Assembly (NCBI RefSeq): GCF_003003995.1
Contig: NZ_PVWF01000032.1
Location: 1-48,108 of the forward strand
Direction of reading: 5' to 3'
Length of the DNA: 48,108 bases
Source of the DNA: Pleurocapsa sp. CCALA 161
GTDB taxonomy: Bacteria > Cyanobacteriota > Cyanobacteriia > Cyanobacteriales > Xenococcaceae
Positions 10,116 through 18,236 of the stretch are shown here, piece by piece. Position numbers and translations under genes: made by a program. Positions within the stretch are counted from its first letter, which is position 1. Each line of letters starts with the position of its first letter. The notes beneath the pieces are model-generated. The model was given only the letters and a program-made list of their open reading frames with translations, had not been told where the DNA came from and did no database searches.

Positions 10116-10994
10116 ATGCTGACTTGGTTAATTGAACCATTAGAATTTGAGTTTATGCGCCAGGCGATCGCCATTGGCTTGTCTTTAGGCATCCTGGGTG
10201 CGGTGGTAGGTAGCTATCTAATTTTGCAACAGATGGGGATGATGAGTGAGGTAATTGCTCATGCAGTTTTACCTGGTATTTCCATCGCTTTTTTCTTAGA
10301 AATAAACATTGCCCTGGGAGCATTTATTGCTGGGGTGTTAAGTGCTTTAGTCGTTATGGGGATTCAGAAGCGATCTCGAATTAAAGTTGATGCAGCGATG
10401 GCCTTAACCCTCTCCAGTTTTTTAGCTATGGGAGTAATTTTAATTACTACCCTTAAAACCGATCAAATAAATTTAAACGATATTCTTTTTGGTGACATTT
10501 TAGGGGTAACTATTGGGGATGTTTGGCGCACTGTGATTATCACCATAATCATCTTAGTCTTAACCAAGCTGTTTTATAAAGAACTAGAATTTTATACCTT
10601 CGATCCTCTAGGTGCAAAAGCCTGTGGTCTACCAGTTAATTTGCTCCACTTCGGTCTAATTTGCGCCATCACTTTAACCATTGTCGCCAGTATGCAGACT
10701 GTGGGGGTGTTGCTAGTAATGTCTTTGTTGGTAGGTCCCGCGATCACTGCCTATCTGTTAGTTAAAGAACTATTTCAAATGATGTTTTTTGGCTCAATTA
10801 TTGGCATGATTTCCACTGTCGCTGGAATGTATAGTAGTTATTACTTTGATTTGCCTTCTGGTGCAGCGATCGTCATGGTCATCTTTGTTTTTTTCTTGCT
10901 AGCATTGCTTTTTAGTCCGAGTCAGGGACTTGTAACCGAACCCGAATTTAAAAGCAAAATTTTTAATTATCTAAATCGATTGATAGGTAAATAA
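10116..10994 (+). CDS. znuB: Zinc ABC transporter permease
   Basis: A 292-residue ABC-3 family integral membrane protein with about eight or nine hydrophobic segments and family motifs GAVVGSYLILQQMGMMSE (about 29-46) and ISHAVLPG-like IAHAVLPGIS. It forms the membrane channel of the ZnuABC system. The 280-bp gap after znuC is unusual, since these genes often overlap or nearly touch; the gap has no ORF or clear repeat, so transcription may continue through it or znuB may have its own promoter. Confidence 0.9.
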   Translation: MLTWLIEPLEFEFMRQAIAIGLSLGILGAVVGSYLILQQMGMMSEVIAHAVLPGISIAFFLEINIALGAFIAGVLSALVVMGIQKRSRIKVDAAMALTLSSFLAMGVILITTLKTDQINLNDILFGDILGVTIGDVWRTVIITIIILVLTKLFYKELEFYTFDPLGAKACGLPVNLLHFGLICAITLTIVASMQTVGVLLVMSLLVGPAITAYLLVKELFQMMFFGSIIGMISTVAGMYSSYYFDLPSGAAIVMVIFVFFLLALLFSPSQGLVTEPEFKSKIFNYLNRLIGK

Positions 10995-11154
10995 ATTTTC
11001 TAATAACAAAGCGCAATGTCTGTTTGAGATTGCTGATCGCAAATTTTTCATCTGTCAACGATCGCGATCGCACTTATTCTGGGTACTCTAGGTGAGACTT
11101 AAGGCGAGGTCTTTTGTGCCTCGATTGACACCTATTTGTAAGTGCTAGCTTTAG

Positions 11155-12777
11155 ATGAAACTTTTATTATTAAAAATTCTATTACAGCGTCGTGCCAGGG
11201 ATGAAGGATTTACCTTGCCGATGGTAATTGCGATCGGGTTAGTGATGATTCTTTTGGGTACGATAAATATTGTTAAATCTAGCGAAGAAAATATAACTGC
11301 CATATCTCAAAATAGTTCTGCCGATGCTATGGCTGTTGCTGAGGTTGGGATTATTAAATATCGAGAGTTATTAAATCAAAATCGAATATTAACTGTTTAT
11401 AACGAAGATCAATGGACTAGCACTAACGTCGCAGGGCAGACTTGCGCTAACATGGCAACTGCACCCACAGGTTGGACAGGTACAGCTACTCTAGCAAACG
11501 ATACTGCTGCTACTGCTACTGATACTGCTACTACCGATAATGATAATTGGTGGGAAATCAACGAAGATTTTAATGGTGATGGTGATACGACAGATGATGG
11601 CGAATTTGTTGGTGAATATCGACTAGTAAGCTATGAGTATGATATTGATGGGCTTACGGGTACGGCTGATAGCACAGCCGATAACAACGATTTTGACCTT
11701 TTTAGCGATGCCGACAAAGATGATGACCCAGGAACACTTGCTTCTGGTGTTACTGTAAATAGTATCACTGATGAAAATGATACAGATGATGATGGACAAA
11801 GTGATGCTGTTGGAATTCTAACTGTTCAGGGAAGAAGTCCTGATGGTGGAATAGCGCAAATAGAAACAAAAATTCCCTTACGTATTAATGACTTAGAAAA
11901 TTTTGCTCCCGTATTGTGGGTAGAAAGTGGTGCAATCGCAACTCCAGGAACTTTAAATATCCCTAATGCTGATGACAATATTGTTTTGAAAAGCTCTGGT
12001 ACTGGATGTTCCACACCTGCGGCTATAGCTGGAAATACTAATGTCATCAGCGATCCTCGTAATTTACCCGCCATTATTTCATTACCTACTGATTCCACTA
12101 AAAAAAATAGTATTGGTACTATAGACACCACAAGCTCAAAAATAACTTTACCTACACCTTCTGTTACTCCAGATAACAAAAATGATCAGGGTCGATTTTT
12201 GTATGAAGTTTCAACTATAAACGTAGCAACTAACAATCTAGAAACAGACGGGATTGCCAAGGTTACTTTATATGCCACAGGTAATATCAATATTACTGGT
12301 GCGTCTGGAACTACCATAACTATAGGAAATAGTAACGCAGCGAATCCTAATACCAAAGCTGCTTGTGTAGATCCTGCTAGCACTGCTACTCCTCCTGCTC
12401 TTCTTAGTTTTGCCAACTTTAATTGTGCTAATACCATTAGTACTAGCGTCTCATCTCAAAATTTAGAAATTTACGGTTCTAGTACTACTACTCAAATCGA
12501 TATCAACACTAACGGTGGAACTGTAAATATAGAAAGCTTTATTCATGCTCCTGATGCAACTTTAAATATAAGTGGAGGTGGCACAGTAAATATCAATGGT
12601 GCAGTGTGGGTAAATAGTTTTAATAATACTAGTACAACCGTCAATGTCAGAAGTGATAAAACAGACACCACAACTGCTGCTGAGGCTTCTTATAAATTTT
12701 ATACAACTAGCGCAACTATGACACCTAGACCTTTAACCAGCACCCCAACCGATTGGGTAAGAGAGGAGGTGCAATAA
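11155..12777 (+). CDS. PilX/GspK-like minor pilin with an Asp-rich insert
   Basis: The 540-residue protein starts with a prepilin leader cut after DEG, giving FTLPMVIAIGLVMILLGT. The mature position 5, usually Glu, is Met, as in GspK-type tip subunits. After the pilin helix come an Asp-rich region (about 127-150 and 168-218: NEDFNGDGDTTDDG, DADKDDDPG, DENDTDDDG) and a long Thr/Ser/Asn-rich beta domain (about 250-510) with NIS/NIN repeats suggesting a beta-helix. It leads a cluster of pseudopilins. It may be an adhesive or polymer-handling tip protein, in the manner of the Hps (hormogonium polysaccharide) pseudopilins; that role is inferred. Confidence 0.7.
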   Translation: MKLLLLKILLQRRARDEGFTLPMVIAIGLVMILLGTINIVKSSEENITAISQNSSADAMAVAEVGIIKYRELLNQNRILTVYNEDQWTSTNVAGQTCANMATAPTGWTGTATLANDTAATATDTATTDNDNWWEINEDFNGDGDTTDDGEFVGEYRLVSYEYDIDGLTGTADSTADNNDFDLFSDADKDDDPGTLASGVTVNSITDENDTDDDGQSDAVGILTVQGRSPDGGIAQIETKIPLRINDLENFAPVLWVESGAIATPGTLNIPNADDNIVLKSSGTGCSTPAAIAGNTNVISDPRNLPAIISLPTDSTKKNSIGTIDTTSSKITLPTPSVTPDNKNDQGRFLYEVSTINVATNNLETDGIAKVTLYATGNINITGASGTTITIGNSNAANPNTKAACVDPASTATPPALLSFANFNCANTISTSVSSQNLEIYGSSTTTQIDINTNGGTVNIESFIHAPDATLNISGGGTVNINGAVWVNSFNNTSTTVNVRSDKTDTTTAAEASYKFYTTSATMTPRPLTSTPTDWVREEVQ

Positions 12778-12781
12778 GCTA

Positions 12782-13366
12782 ATGCCAAAATTATTGATAT
12801 TTAAACACAGAAAATCTTTAAATCAAGGTTTTACTACTCTAGAAATTTTAGTTTCTATTATTATTGCTCTAGCTTTTGTCAGTGTCGCTATGCAGTCTTT
12901 TGTATATGCAATGGCTCTAAAGGTTCAAGCACAAGAAAAACAAAGAGCTAATCAACTAATTCAAGAAGATTTGGAAAAGGTAACAACTTTGGGAAGTAAC
13001 ATTATTCAAGACCATGATGATAAATGTAATCCCATTGCAACAGCAGCAGCAGGAAGTACTCCAGCAAAGACTGCTTATCAAAATGGCTATGCTTACCAAT
13101 TATGGGAAGCTATTGATAAGAAACCACAACCCACCGCTCATCTGTTAAAAACTACTGATGGAACTGAATCAGGCAAAAAAATTGGTTCAATTCGCAAACA
13201 AATTAATGATTCAACAGATCCTAGTCCACCAGAGGATGCTCCATATCGAACATTAAAAATTAGTTTTCAAGTAAGGGAGTTAAATAGTTCCGATTTACCA
13301 ACTGGTGATGTTATTGCAGAACGTTATGTGGAGGTAATACCCGATGTTGCTTTACAATGTCCGTAG
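12782..13366 (+). CDS. PilV/HpsB-like type IV pseudopilin
   Basis: The 194-residue protein has a prepilin signal cut before FTTLEILVSIIIALAFVSVA, with the family Glu at mature position 5 and a hydrophobic helix. The following NQLIQEDLEKV coiled region is typical of PilV/GspI minor pilins. A short soluble domain follows. It begins 5 bp after the previous gene and overlaps the next by 23 bp, so the three are an operon. Leader peptidase (PilD) and the pilus motor must be encoded elsewhere. Confidence 0.75.
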   Translation: MPKLLIFKHRKSLNQGFTTLEILVSIIIALAFVSVAMQSFVYAMALKVQAQEKQRANQLIQEDLEKVTTLGSNIIQDHDDKCNPIATAAAGSTPAKTAYQNGYAYQLWEAIDKKPQPTAHLLKTTDGTESGKKIGSIRKQINDSTDPSPPEDAPYRTLKISFQVRELNSSDLPTGDVIAERYVEVIPDVALQCP

Positions 13367-13892
13367 AAAAGTTAATCAGGGTTTTACTCTTATTGAGATG
13401 ATGGTCGTAGTGATTATTATTGGCGTAATTGCCAGTATTGCTGTTCCCAATTTTCTTGGTTTGCTTAATCAAAGTCGTGTCAAAGACGGTTTAGCACAGG
13501 TTGAAGGTGCAATCAAAGAAGCGCAAAGACAAGCTATACGCCGAGGAAAAACTTGCAAAATTAAATTTGTGACTGAGACTATAGATGGCAAATCGCGAGA
13601 AACGATTAATGTGGTTGAAAGTACAGATACAGGAGAAACTGTAGCTGCTGGTTTTTATAATGGCTGTTTATTGGAAAGGAGAATATTACCAGTAGGTGTA
13701 TCTTTAGACCTAGGTGGTATTGAAAAAATAACTTTTACTGTTAAGGGAAATACTGACAGCGATAGCGACGGAATAATTAGAGTATCTCACCCCCAGACTA
13801 CTACAGTCAAATGTTTGCAAATAGCAGGATTGTTGGGAAATATTTTAACTGGCGACTATGACAGTGGAACTACTAGCTGCAAAGTTAGTTAA
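13344..13892 (+). CDS. GspH/FimT-family pseudopilin (first copy)
   Basis: The 182-residue protein carries the class III prepilin signal G/FTLIEMMVVVIIIGVIASIA and then the FimT/GspH domain: QSRVKDGLAQVEGAIKEAQR, RGKTCKI and a C-terminal pair of cysteines in KCLQIA...CKVS. FimT-type minor pilins prime pilus assembly and in some bacteria bind DNA. It overlaps the preceding pilin gene by 23 bp. The next gene is a paralogue, so this was a tandem duplication. Confidence 0.8.
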   Translation: MLLYNVRRKVNQGFTLIEMMVVVIIIGVIASIAVPNFLGLLNQSRVKDGLAQVEGAIKEAQRQAIRRGKTCKIKFVTETIDGKSRETINVVESTDTGETVAAGFYNGCLLERRILPVGVSLDLGGIEKITFTVKGNTDSDSDGIIRVSHPQTTTVKCLQIAGLLGNILTGDYDSGTTSCKVS

Positions 13893-13925
13893 TCAATAAT
13901 GCTATTAATTAATTAGTTATTACTG

Positions 13926-14432
13926 ATGAAGAATAACATTAACCGAAAGAGCGATCGCGGTTATACTTTAACAGAAATGATGGTCACTCTAATTATTATT
14001 GGGGTGATTGCTGCGATCGCACTTCCTGCTTTTACAGGCTTACTTAGTCGCTATCGATTAGAGGGAGCATTGCAACAGTTATTAGGCGCAATCAACGAAA
14101 CCCAAAGACTAGCTATGGTTCGGGGTAAGTCTTGTAGAATTAATGTCAATCCCAGCACTAATAAGATTACTGCTAACACAGCAGGATGTTTATTAAGCGA
14201 TCGCAGTCTTAACAGCGAAATAAAAATCCGCAGCAACTTTCCAGGCACGACAAATATTACTTTTTCCTATAAAGGCAGCACCACTAGAATGGGTACTATT
14301 GTTCTGTCTTCAGATCATACTGATTCGCAAAAATGCTTTGTGATTGCCTTGGGTACTGGAATCAAAAGAGTTGGTGATTACAACGGCAGTAAAACTGGTT
14401 CAGTTTCCTACACCAACTGTAAAACTCAATAA
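13926..14432 (+). CDS. GspH/FimT-family pseudopilin (second copy)
   Basis: A 168-residue paralogue of the preceding gene: prepilin signal G/YTLTEMMVTLIIIGVIAAIA, then a matching FimT domain (RYRLEGALQQLLGAINETQR, MVRGKSCRI, CFVIALGTG...YTNCKTQ). The 33-bp gap to its neighbour and shared cysteine spacing support duplication. It is the last rightward pilin gene before the toxin-antitoxin island. The terminal fifth member of the set lies beyond the island in the opposite direction. Confidence 0.8.
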   Translation: MKNNINRKSDRGYTLTEMMVTLIIIGVIAAIALPAFTGLLSRYRLEGALQQLLGAINETQRLAMVRGKSCRINVNPSTNKITANTAGCLLSDRSLNSEIKIRSNFPGTTNITFSYKGSTTRMGTIVLSSDHTDSQKCFVIALGTGIKRVGDYNGSKTGSVSYTNCKTQ

Positions 14433-14519
14433 ATAGCTGAAAATGTATTAAATTTTTTCCTTCTAAGTTGATCGCTATTGATTGTGTTAGATTGGACTTG
14501 TACAACTTTATGTCAGGAT

Positions 14520-14849
14520 ATGATTCCTACAACCAATTCCATCGCCTATACTAATGCCAGAAATGGATTAGCATCTTTACTGGATCGAGTTAGTAAGAAT
14601 TCAGAAATTGTAATTATCAATCGCCGAAATAAGCCAGATGTGGCATTGATTAGCAAAGAAGAGTTAGATAGTTTATTGGAAACTGTTTATCTATTGCGTT
14701 CTCCGAAGAATGCCAAAGAGCTATTTAAAGCCATAGACGAATCCAAACAAATGGATGATGCCGTAATTGAGCCTCAATCTGTAAAAGACTTGTGTGATGA
14801 TTTGAACATTGTCAGGGACAAGACACCTAAACTTAGTTTAGATACGTAA
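14520..14849 (+). CDS. yefM: YefM/Phd-family antitoxin
   Basis: A 109-residue protein whose N-terminus (SIAYTNARNGLASLLDRV, then IINRRNKPDVALISKEELDSL) is the Phd/YefM DNA-binding fold, with a disordered acidic C-terminus for toxin capture. I chose the ATG at 14520, preceded by an AGGA box six bases upstream, over an upstream in-frame alternative at 14478 that would add 14 non-conserved residues. It ends one base before yoeB, giving a classical antitoxin-first module that represses its own promoter. Confidence 0.85.
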   Translation: MIPTTNSIAYTNARNGLASLLDRVSKNSEIVIINRRNKPDVALISKEELDSLLETVYLLRSPKNAKELFKAIDESKQMDDAVIEPQSVKDLCDDLNIVRDKTPKLSLDT

Positions 14850-14850
14850 G

Positions 14851-15129
14851 ATGTCCGCTGAAATTAAAGTTTGGAGTCCTATTTTCACCTCCACTTTTCG
14901 AGAACATCTGCTTTGGTGGGCTAAGAGAGATCCAGCTAAAATCTACAAAATCTTAGATTTGGTAGAGGTAGTTTGTGACCAACCATTTAGAGGAATTGGC
15001 AAGCCAGAGCCTCTCAAATATATCGATTCCAATATTTGGTCGCGACGCATTAACTTAGAACATCGACTAGTCTATCGCATTAAAGATAACCGTATTTACT
15101 TTTTACAATGTCGTTACCATTATGATTAG
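14851..15129 (+). CDS. yoeB: YoeB/Txe-family toxin, ribosome-dependent mRNA endonuclease
   Basis: The 92-residue product matches the YoeB fold end to end: KVWSPIFTSTFREHLLWW, DPFRGIGKPEPLKY-like DQPFRGIGKPEPLKY (about 43-57), WSRRINLEHRLVYRI and the catalytic C-terminus LQCRYHYD with the conserved His and Tyr. Family members bind the 30S A site and cut mRNA. No truncation or frameshift is seen, so the module appears functional. It directly follows yefM. Confidence 0.9.
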   Translation: MSAEIKVWSPIFTSTFREHLLWWAKRDPAKIYKILDLVEVVCDQPFRGIGKPEPLKYIDSNIWSRRINLEHRLVYRIKDNRIYFLQCRYHYD

Positions 15130-15231
15130 GTTGTTTTCTGAGTTTCTTTAAATCCTTCAAGAAAAGTTGGCGATCTTCAACCTTCAAGAATGATCTTCAA
15201 TTCGCAAATCTTCCTTACAGCATTAGAATGA

Positions 15232-15282
15232 ACTTGGATACAACCTGAAGCAAGGGAAGTAGAAATAGTTGATTATCATTAA
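15232..15282 (+). pseudogene. higB: HigB toxin, 3' remnant
   Basis: The frame reads TWIQPEAREVEIVDYH and stops at TAA (15280-15282). EVEIVDYH is the characteristic C-terminus of HigB/RelE-like toxins that precede HigA, and it ends 11 bp before the higA start. Going upstream the frame hits TGA at 15229-15231, and only scattered similarity (AGDR- and QYRI-like pieces) can be imagined in 15150-15230. There is no room for the usual 92 codons between yoeB and here, so the toxin was lost by deletion and mutation. Confidence 0.6.
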
Positions 15283-15292
15283 AAATCAGTTT

Positions 15293-15598
15293 ATGAAAAT
15301 ACCCAAATATAGACCGCCAACTCATCCAGGAGAAATGTTGCTTAAAGAGTTTCTAGAACCAATGCAAATTACTCAGCAAGCACTAGCTCAAGCAATTGGA
15401 GTACCCTATCAACGAGTAAATGAATTGGTGAACCAAAAAAGAGGCGTTACTCCCTCCACTGCCTTACGACTATCTAAATTCTTTGGTAACAGTCCTGATT
15501 TTTGGCTGAATTTGCAAAATGCTTGGGAAATCTATCATACTCAAGCAGCAGAAGCAGAGCAACTGGAAAAAATACTATTGTTCACCTTCCCCGACTAA
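15293..15598 (+). CDS. higA: HigA-family antitoxin (XRE helix-turn-helix)
   Basis: The 101-residue protein has the signature RPPTHPGEMLLKEFLEPM, a HTH_3/XRE domain (TQQALAQAIGVPYQRVNELV at about 26-45) and the family block LRLSKFFGNSPDFWLNLQNA. HigA antitoxins repress the higBA operon and bind the HigB toxin. Start at ATG 15293 rather than the upstream in-frame 15269, because the homologous proteins begin just before RPPTHPGE. The cognate toxin is a remnant, so it is now an orphan. Its stop overlaps that of hicB (convergent, 4 bp). Confidence 0.88.
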   Translation: MKIPKYRPPTHPGEMLLKEFLEPMQITQQALAQAIGVPYQRVNELVNQKRGVTPSTALRLSKFFGNSPDFWLNLQNAWEIYHTQAAEAEQLEKILLFTFPD

Positions 15599-15918
15599 TA
15601 ATCCACAGCTTCTGCCAAGACATCATCCATCCAAGAATTGATACTTTTGTTAGCTTTTTTAGCTGCTAAATAAATCTGGCGATGACGTTCGGTTGTTGTT
15701 CTAAATGGTAATTTACCAGAAAAAGGTTTGTCTGGTTCTTCTCCTAATTCAGTACACCATTCTAAATAGTCATCTATCGAGTTATGAAATTCCTGTTCTA
15801 ACTCTTCAACAGTACTACCTTTAAAGGTAATTACGTCTTTGATATCTAATACCTTTCCGAATAAGATTCCTGCTGTTTCGTCTATTTCAATTTGGGCTGT
15901 GTATGCTTTATACTTCAT
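15595..15918 (-). CDS. hicB: HicB-family antitoxin
   Basis: The 107-residue protein has the partial RNase H-like HicB fold (YTAQIEIDETAGILFGKVLD, TFKGSTVEELEQEFHNSIDDYLEWC) followed by a ribbon-helix-helix DNA-binding tail (ANKSINSWMDDVLAEAV). It neutralises HicA and represses the operon. It lies 14 bp downstream of hicA in the toxin-first order usual for HicAB. Its 3' end overlaps that of higA by 4 bp, so the modules were pressed together end to end. Confidence 0.88.
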   Translation of the reverse strand: MKYKAYTAQIEIDETAGILFGKVLDIKDVITFKGSTVEELEQEFHNSIDDYLEWCTELGEEPDKPFSGKLPFRTTTERHRQIYLAAKKANKSINSWMDDVLAEAVDY

Positions 15919-15932
15919 AGCTAATATTTAAA

Positions 15933-16196
15933 TTAATAATCTTCTGGTTTTATATCAGCATTTACTAGAAATTCTTGGACAGCTTTGACTGCACCTTTAT
16001 CTGTCTCTTTTTCTGGATGAGGCTCATGAAACACGGCTTTAACCCCATTTAGAGACACCCTAACTCTCGAACCTCTACCTTGCGAAACTTCAGCACCCAA
16101 AGCTTTAAAGAGATTTTCGATGCTAGTCCATTTAATATCAGAACGGACAGGTGAACTAAACACCGCTTTTAAAGTTTGACGCTGCTTTTTATTCAT
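15933..16196 (-). CDS. hicA: HicA-family toxin, mRNA interferase
   Basis: The 87-residue double-stranded-RNA-binding-fold protein contains the HicA-like pieces IENLFKALGAEVSQGRGSRV, VKAVFHEPHPEKETDKGAV and VQEFLVNADI. The longer type with FHEPHPEKETDKGAVK is common in plasmid and cyanobacterial HicA. The residue usually described as catalytic His is represented by His57/His60 in FHEPHP; I cannot assign it with certainty. It is transcribed leftward from a region holding a large inverted repeat (16251-16291) that may be its operator. Confidence 0.85.
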   Translation of the reverse strand: MNKKQRQTLKAVFSSPVRSDIKWTSIENLFKALGAEVSQGRGSRVRVSLNGVKAVFHEPHPEKETDKGAVKAVQEFLVNADIKPEDY

Positions 16197-16250
16197 ACAA
16201 CGTTTTTTTAGATTGATTCACGTGTAATCATTTTTTGACTAGATATTATT

Positions 16251-16291
16251 CGTACATTAATGATATCATTTTTTGATATCATTAATGTACG
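16251..16291. repeat. Perfect 18-bp inverted repeat upstream of hicA
   Basis: CGTACATTAATGATATCA (16251-16268) and its exact reverse complement (16274-16291) are separated by five T residues. The hairpin is AT-rich with few G-C pairs. It lies 55 bp upstream of the hicA start and abuts the higA tail fragment. It could be the operator bound by HicB, a processed hairpin, or the end of a small mobile element; only its presence is certain. Confidence 0.9.
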
Positions 16292-16339
16292 ACAGAAGCT
16301 GAACAACTCGAAAAAATCAAACCTTGGGTAATCGGTTGA
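16292..16339 (+). pseudogene. Tail of a second higA-type antitoxin gene
   Basis: Fifteen codons read TEAEQLEKIKPWVIG and end at TGA. This matches the C-terminal tail of HigA antitoxins, and the intact higA in this window ends in the similar AEAEQLEKI. It begins directly where the inverted repeat 16251-16291 ends, so the upstream part was lost or displaced there. It shows that another HigBA module once stood here. Confidence 0.6.
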
Positions 16340-16342
16340 AAA

Positions 16343-16382
16343 TTAATCGTAGGGGCGAACGGCCGTTCGCCCCTACGATTAA
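16343..16382. repeat. 40-bp perfect palindrome of a dispersed GTAGGGGCGAAC type
   Basis: The sequence TTAATCGTAGGGGCGAAC followed by GG and CC is exactly self-complementary over 40 bases, with GGCC at its centre. Such palindromes with a GGGGCGAAC core are dispersed in many cyanobacterial genomes. It could form a cruciform or an RNA hairpin. It falls between the second higA tail and the inverted pilin gene and is not a terminator in any obvious way (no T-tract). Confidence 0.9.
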
Positions 16383-16469
16383 TCTGCGGTGAAAACAGTT
16401 TAATTTGACCTTAAAAACGTAATCAACAATAATTATTGATATCCTGTACCTGTATTATTTGTATTTGTG

Positions 16470-18236
16470 CTAGCTACAACCACTGTCGCTAAAACAAGTA
16501 GGTTTGAATTTCTTTTCAAATACACCTGATGTAACGATAAAAATATTGTCCTGTAAATCAAATCCAGGTTTCTCAGTATTATCATGATCACCAATTTCAA
16601 ACCCAATAATCCGTTGATCTTTTCCTAAAACTTTGATTACTTTTCCTGTTGGCAAATTGATTCTGGATGCCAATTGTTCAGCAGTTGGAATGATGAACTC
16701 TGTATCGCTATCATTCAGAATTGCTGTTGTATACTCTTGTGTTGGATCTTTGAGAATTGCCAAGCCTTTATCGTATAAAAACTTACCTAAAGATGGTTGA
16801 TCTCCTGTATTAAATTCACCGTTACCATTGGCATCGTAACCACCATAGCGTGGAATTTCATAACCTTTTTTGAAAAATTGCACAGCCTCATCTGAATCGC
16901 CTTTGACTAGCGAGTTATTTTCTTGAAGTGAGCTACAACTACTTCCAGCAACATCAGGATCCGGCTCACAGTCGCCATTAAAGGTTTTAGGCTTACCAAA
17001 ATCTATTATATGCTCTACTGGAGCTGAGCTACTATTGCAGTCTGCTGCGCCGTTTATAGGAGTAGAGGTAATTCTTAGAGGTTGAGTAGAATCTATTTCG
17101 ATCGGCTGGGGTTGTTTATTATTATCTCGAGTCTGAATCCAGGTTGTCTTATCATTGGGATCAATGGAATTACTAAAGTCAGTTTGCATATCCCAAGGTG
17201 TACCAGATTTACAGTTGTACTCACCTCCTAAGCCTTCAATACTCCAAGAATAAGATGTTAATTCTTCAGAATTATTTTCAGGAGCAATTCTAGCTCTAGC
17301 TACTGTTTGGGTATCTGCGGAATAACTGCTTGTTCCTGAGACTGTTATCGTTTCGCCAGTGAAGAAAAGCTGTGCTGTAATTGATTTACCATCTGAATCT
17401 GCATTATCTTCAAAGTTTGTTACTCCATCTTCATTCATATCTAAATCTTTACTATCTGTAGTACCGTCGCCATTAACATCCGCTGACGCAGTATCTGCTG
17501 TTTCTTTTATCCCATCTCCATCAACATCTGTGGCTACTGCAAGTACAAAACCATCATTATTACTATCTGCATTTTCACTAATATCATCTCCATCGTCATC
17601 AACCACGCAAGCAAAAAAACCTTGATAGGTGCTATCTATAATACCGTCACCATCACAATCTAAATCTTGATCGGTATCATCAATATTGTCAATTAAGGCT
17701 TCTTTAGTCCAACCGAAAGGATTATTAACCCGCCCTGCTTTAGTTGGATCTGTTACATAACTTCCATTTGCTGTTAATTCGGGTCCCCAACGATAAATTA
17801 CTAAAGGTCCTTTCCAAGGAGAACCTGTTGCTGGTGGCGCCACAAAATAGATAACTCTTTGAGATACTCCAGGTATTTGTAATGCTAAGCTTACTGTGCC
17901 TCCAGTCGGAAGCACAAAATCTGGTGCTACTTCTTCGTTAATAAGTGTAGTTAAAGTATCGTTAGTAGTGTCCAAATAACTAGAAGACATGTCAACTTCA
18001 ATTGCTTGAGCGCGTCTTAATTCATCAGAGATAAAATCTAAAGCCCGTCCTGTTTCGTTGCGTGCTGTTGTTTTAGATCCTTCACTTTGACTAGTTCCTA
18101 ATACCTGCATCAAACCAAAACCCAATGCACCAATGACAAAAATACTCATCACCAAACCAACTAGTAGTTCGGTTAAAGTAAAACCAGAATTAGATTGGCT
18201 TTTTTTTAAAAGTTTGTAAAACTCTTTGTTTTTCAT
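16470..18236 (-). CDS. PilW/HpsC-like pseudopilin with calcium-loop-like Asp repeats
   Basis: A 588-residue protein, far larger than ordinary PilW. The leader ends SNSG before FTLTELLVGLVMSIFVIGA, with the pilin helix next and then RNETGRALDFISDELRRAQAI, the PilW/HpsC signature. At about 188-283 lie repeated acidic loops (DQDLDCDGDGIID, DDDGDD, DSNNDG, DVDGDGIKETAD, DVNGDG, DMNEDG), close to thrombospondin-type-3/EF-hand calcium loops. Eight or so cysteines occur in the C-terminal half. I start at ATG 18236; the open frame reaches a TTG at 18293, which would give an oddly long leader. It faces the other four pilin genes across a toxin-antitoxin island. Confidence 0.72.
   Translation of the reverse strand: MKNKEFYKLLKKSQSNSGFTLTELLVGLVMSIFVIGALGFGLMQVLGTSQSEGSKTTARNETGRALDFISDELRRAQAIEVDMSSSYLDTTNDTLTTLINEEVAPDFVLPTGGTVSLALQIPGVSQRVIYFVAPPATGSPWKGPLVIYRWGPELTANGSYVTDPTKAGRVNNPFGWTKEALIDNIDDTDQDLDCDGDGIIDSTYQGFFACVVDDDGDDISENADSNNDGFVLAVATDVDGDGIKETADTASADVNGDGTTDSKDLDMNEDGVTNFEDNADSDGKSITAQLFFTGETITVSGTSSYSADTQTVARARIAPENNSEELTSYSWSIEGLGGEYNCKSGTPWDMQTDFSNSIDPNDKTTWIQTRDNNKQPQPIEIDSTQPLRITSTPINGAADCNSSSAPVEHIIDFGKPKTFNGDCEPDPDVAGSSCSSLQENNSLVKGDSDEAVQFFKKGYEIPRYGGYDANGNGEFNTGDQPSLGKFLYDKGLAILKDPTQEYTTAILNDSDTEFIIPTAEQLASRINLPTGKVIKVLGKDQRIIGFEIGDHDNTEKPGFDLQDNIFIVTSGVFEKKFKPTCFSDSGCS

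Noticed and set aside
16343-16382. Terminator for the inverted pilin gene
   Set aside because: It is over 80 bp past the stop, G/C-centred without a T-tract, and fits a dispersed palindrome better.
17359-17625. Rightward 88-codon ORF opposite the pilin Asp repeats
   Set aside because: It is the antisense of the repetitive Asp codons (Ser/Ala-rich by composition) and has no independent support.
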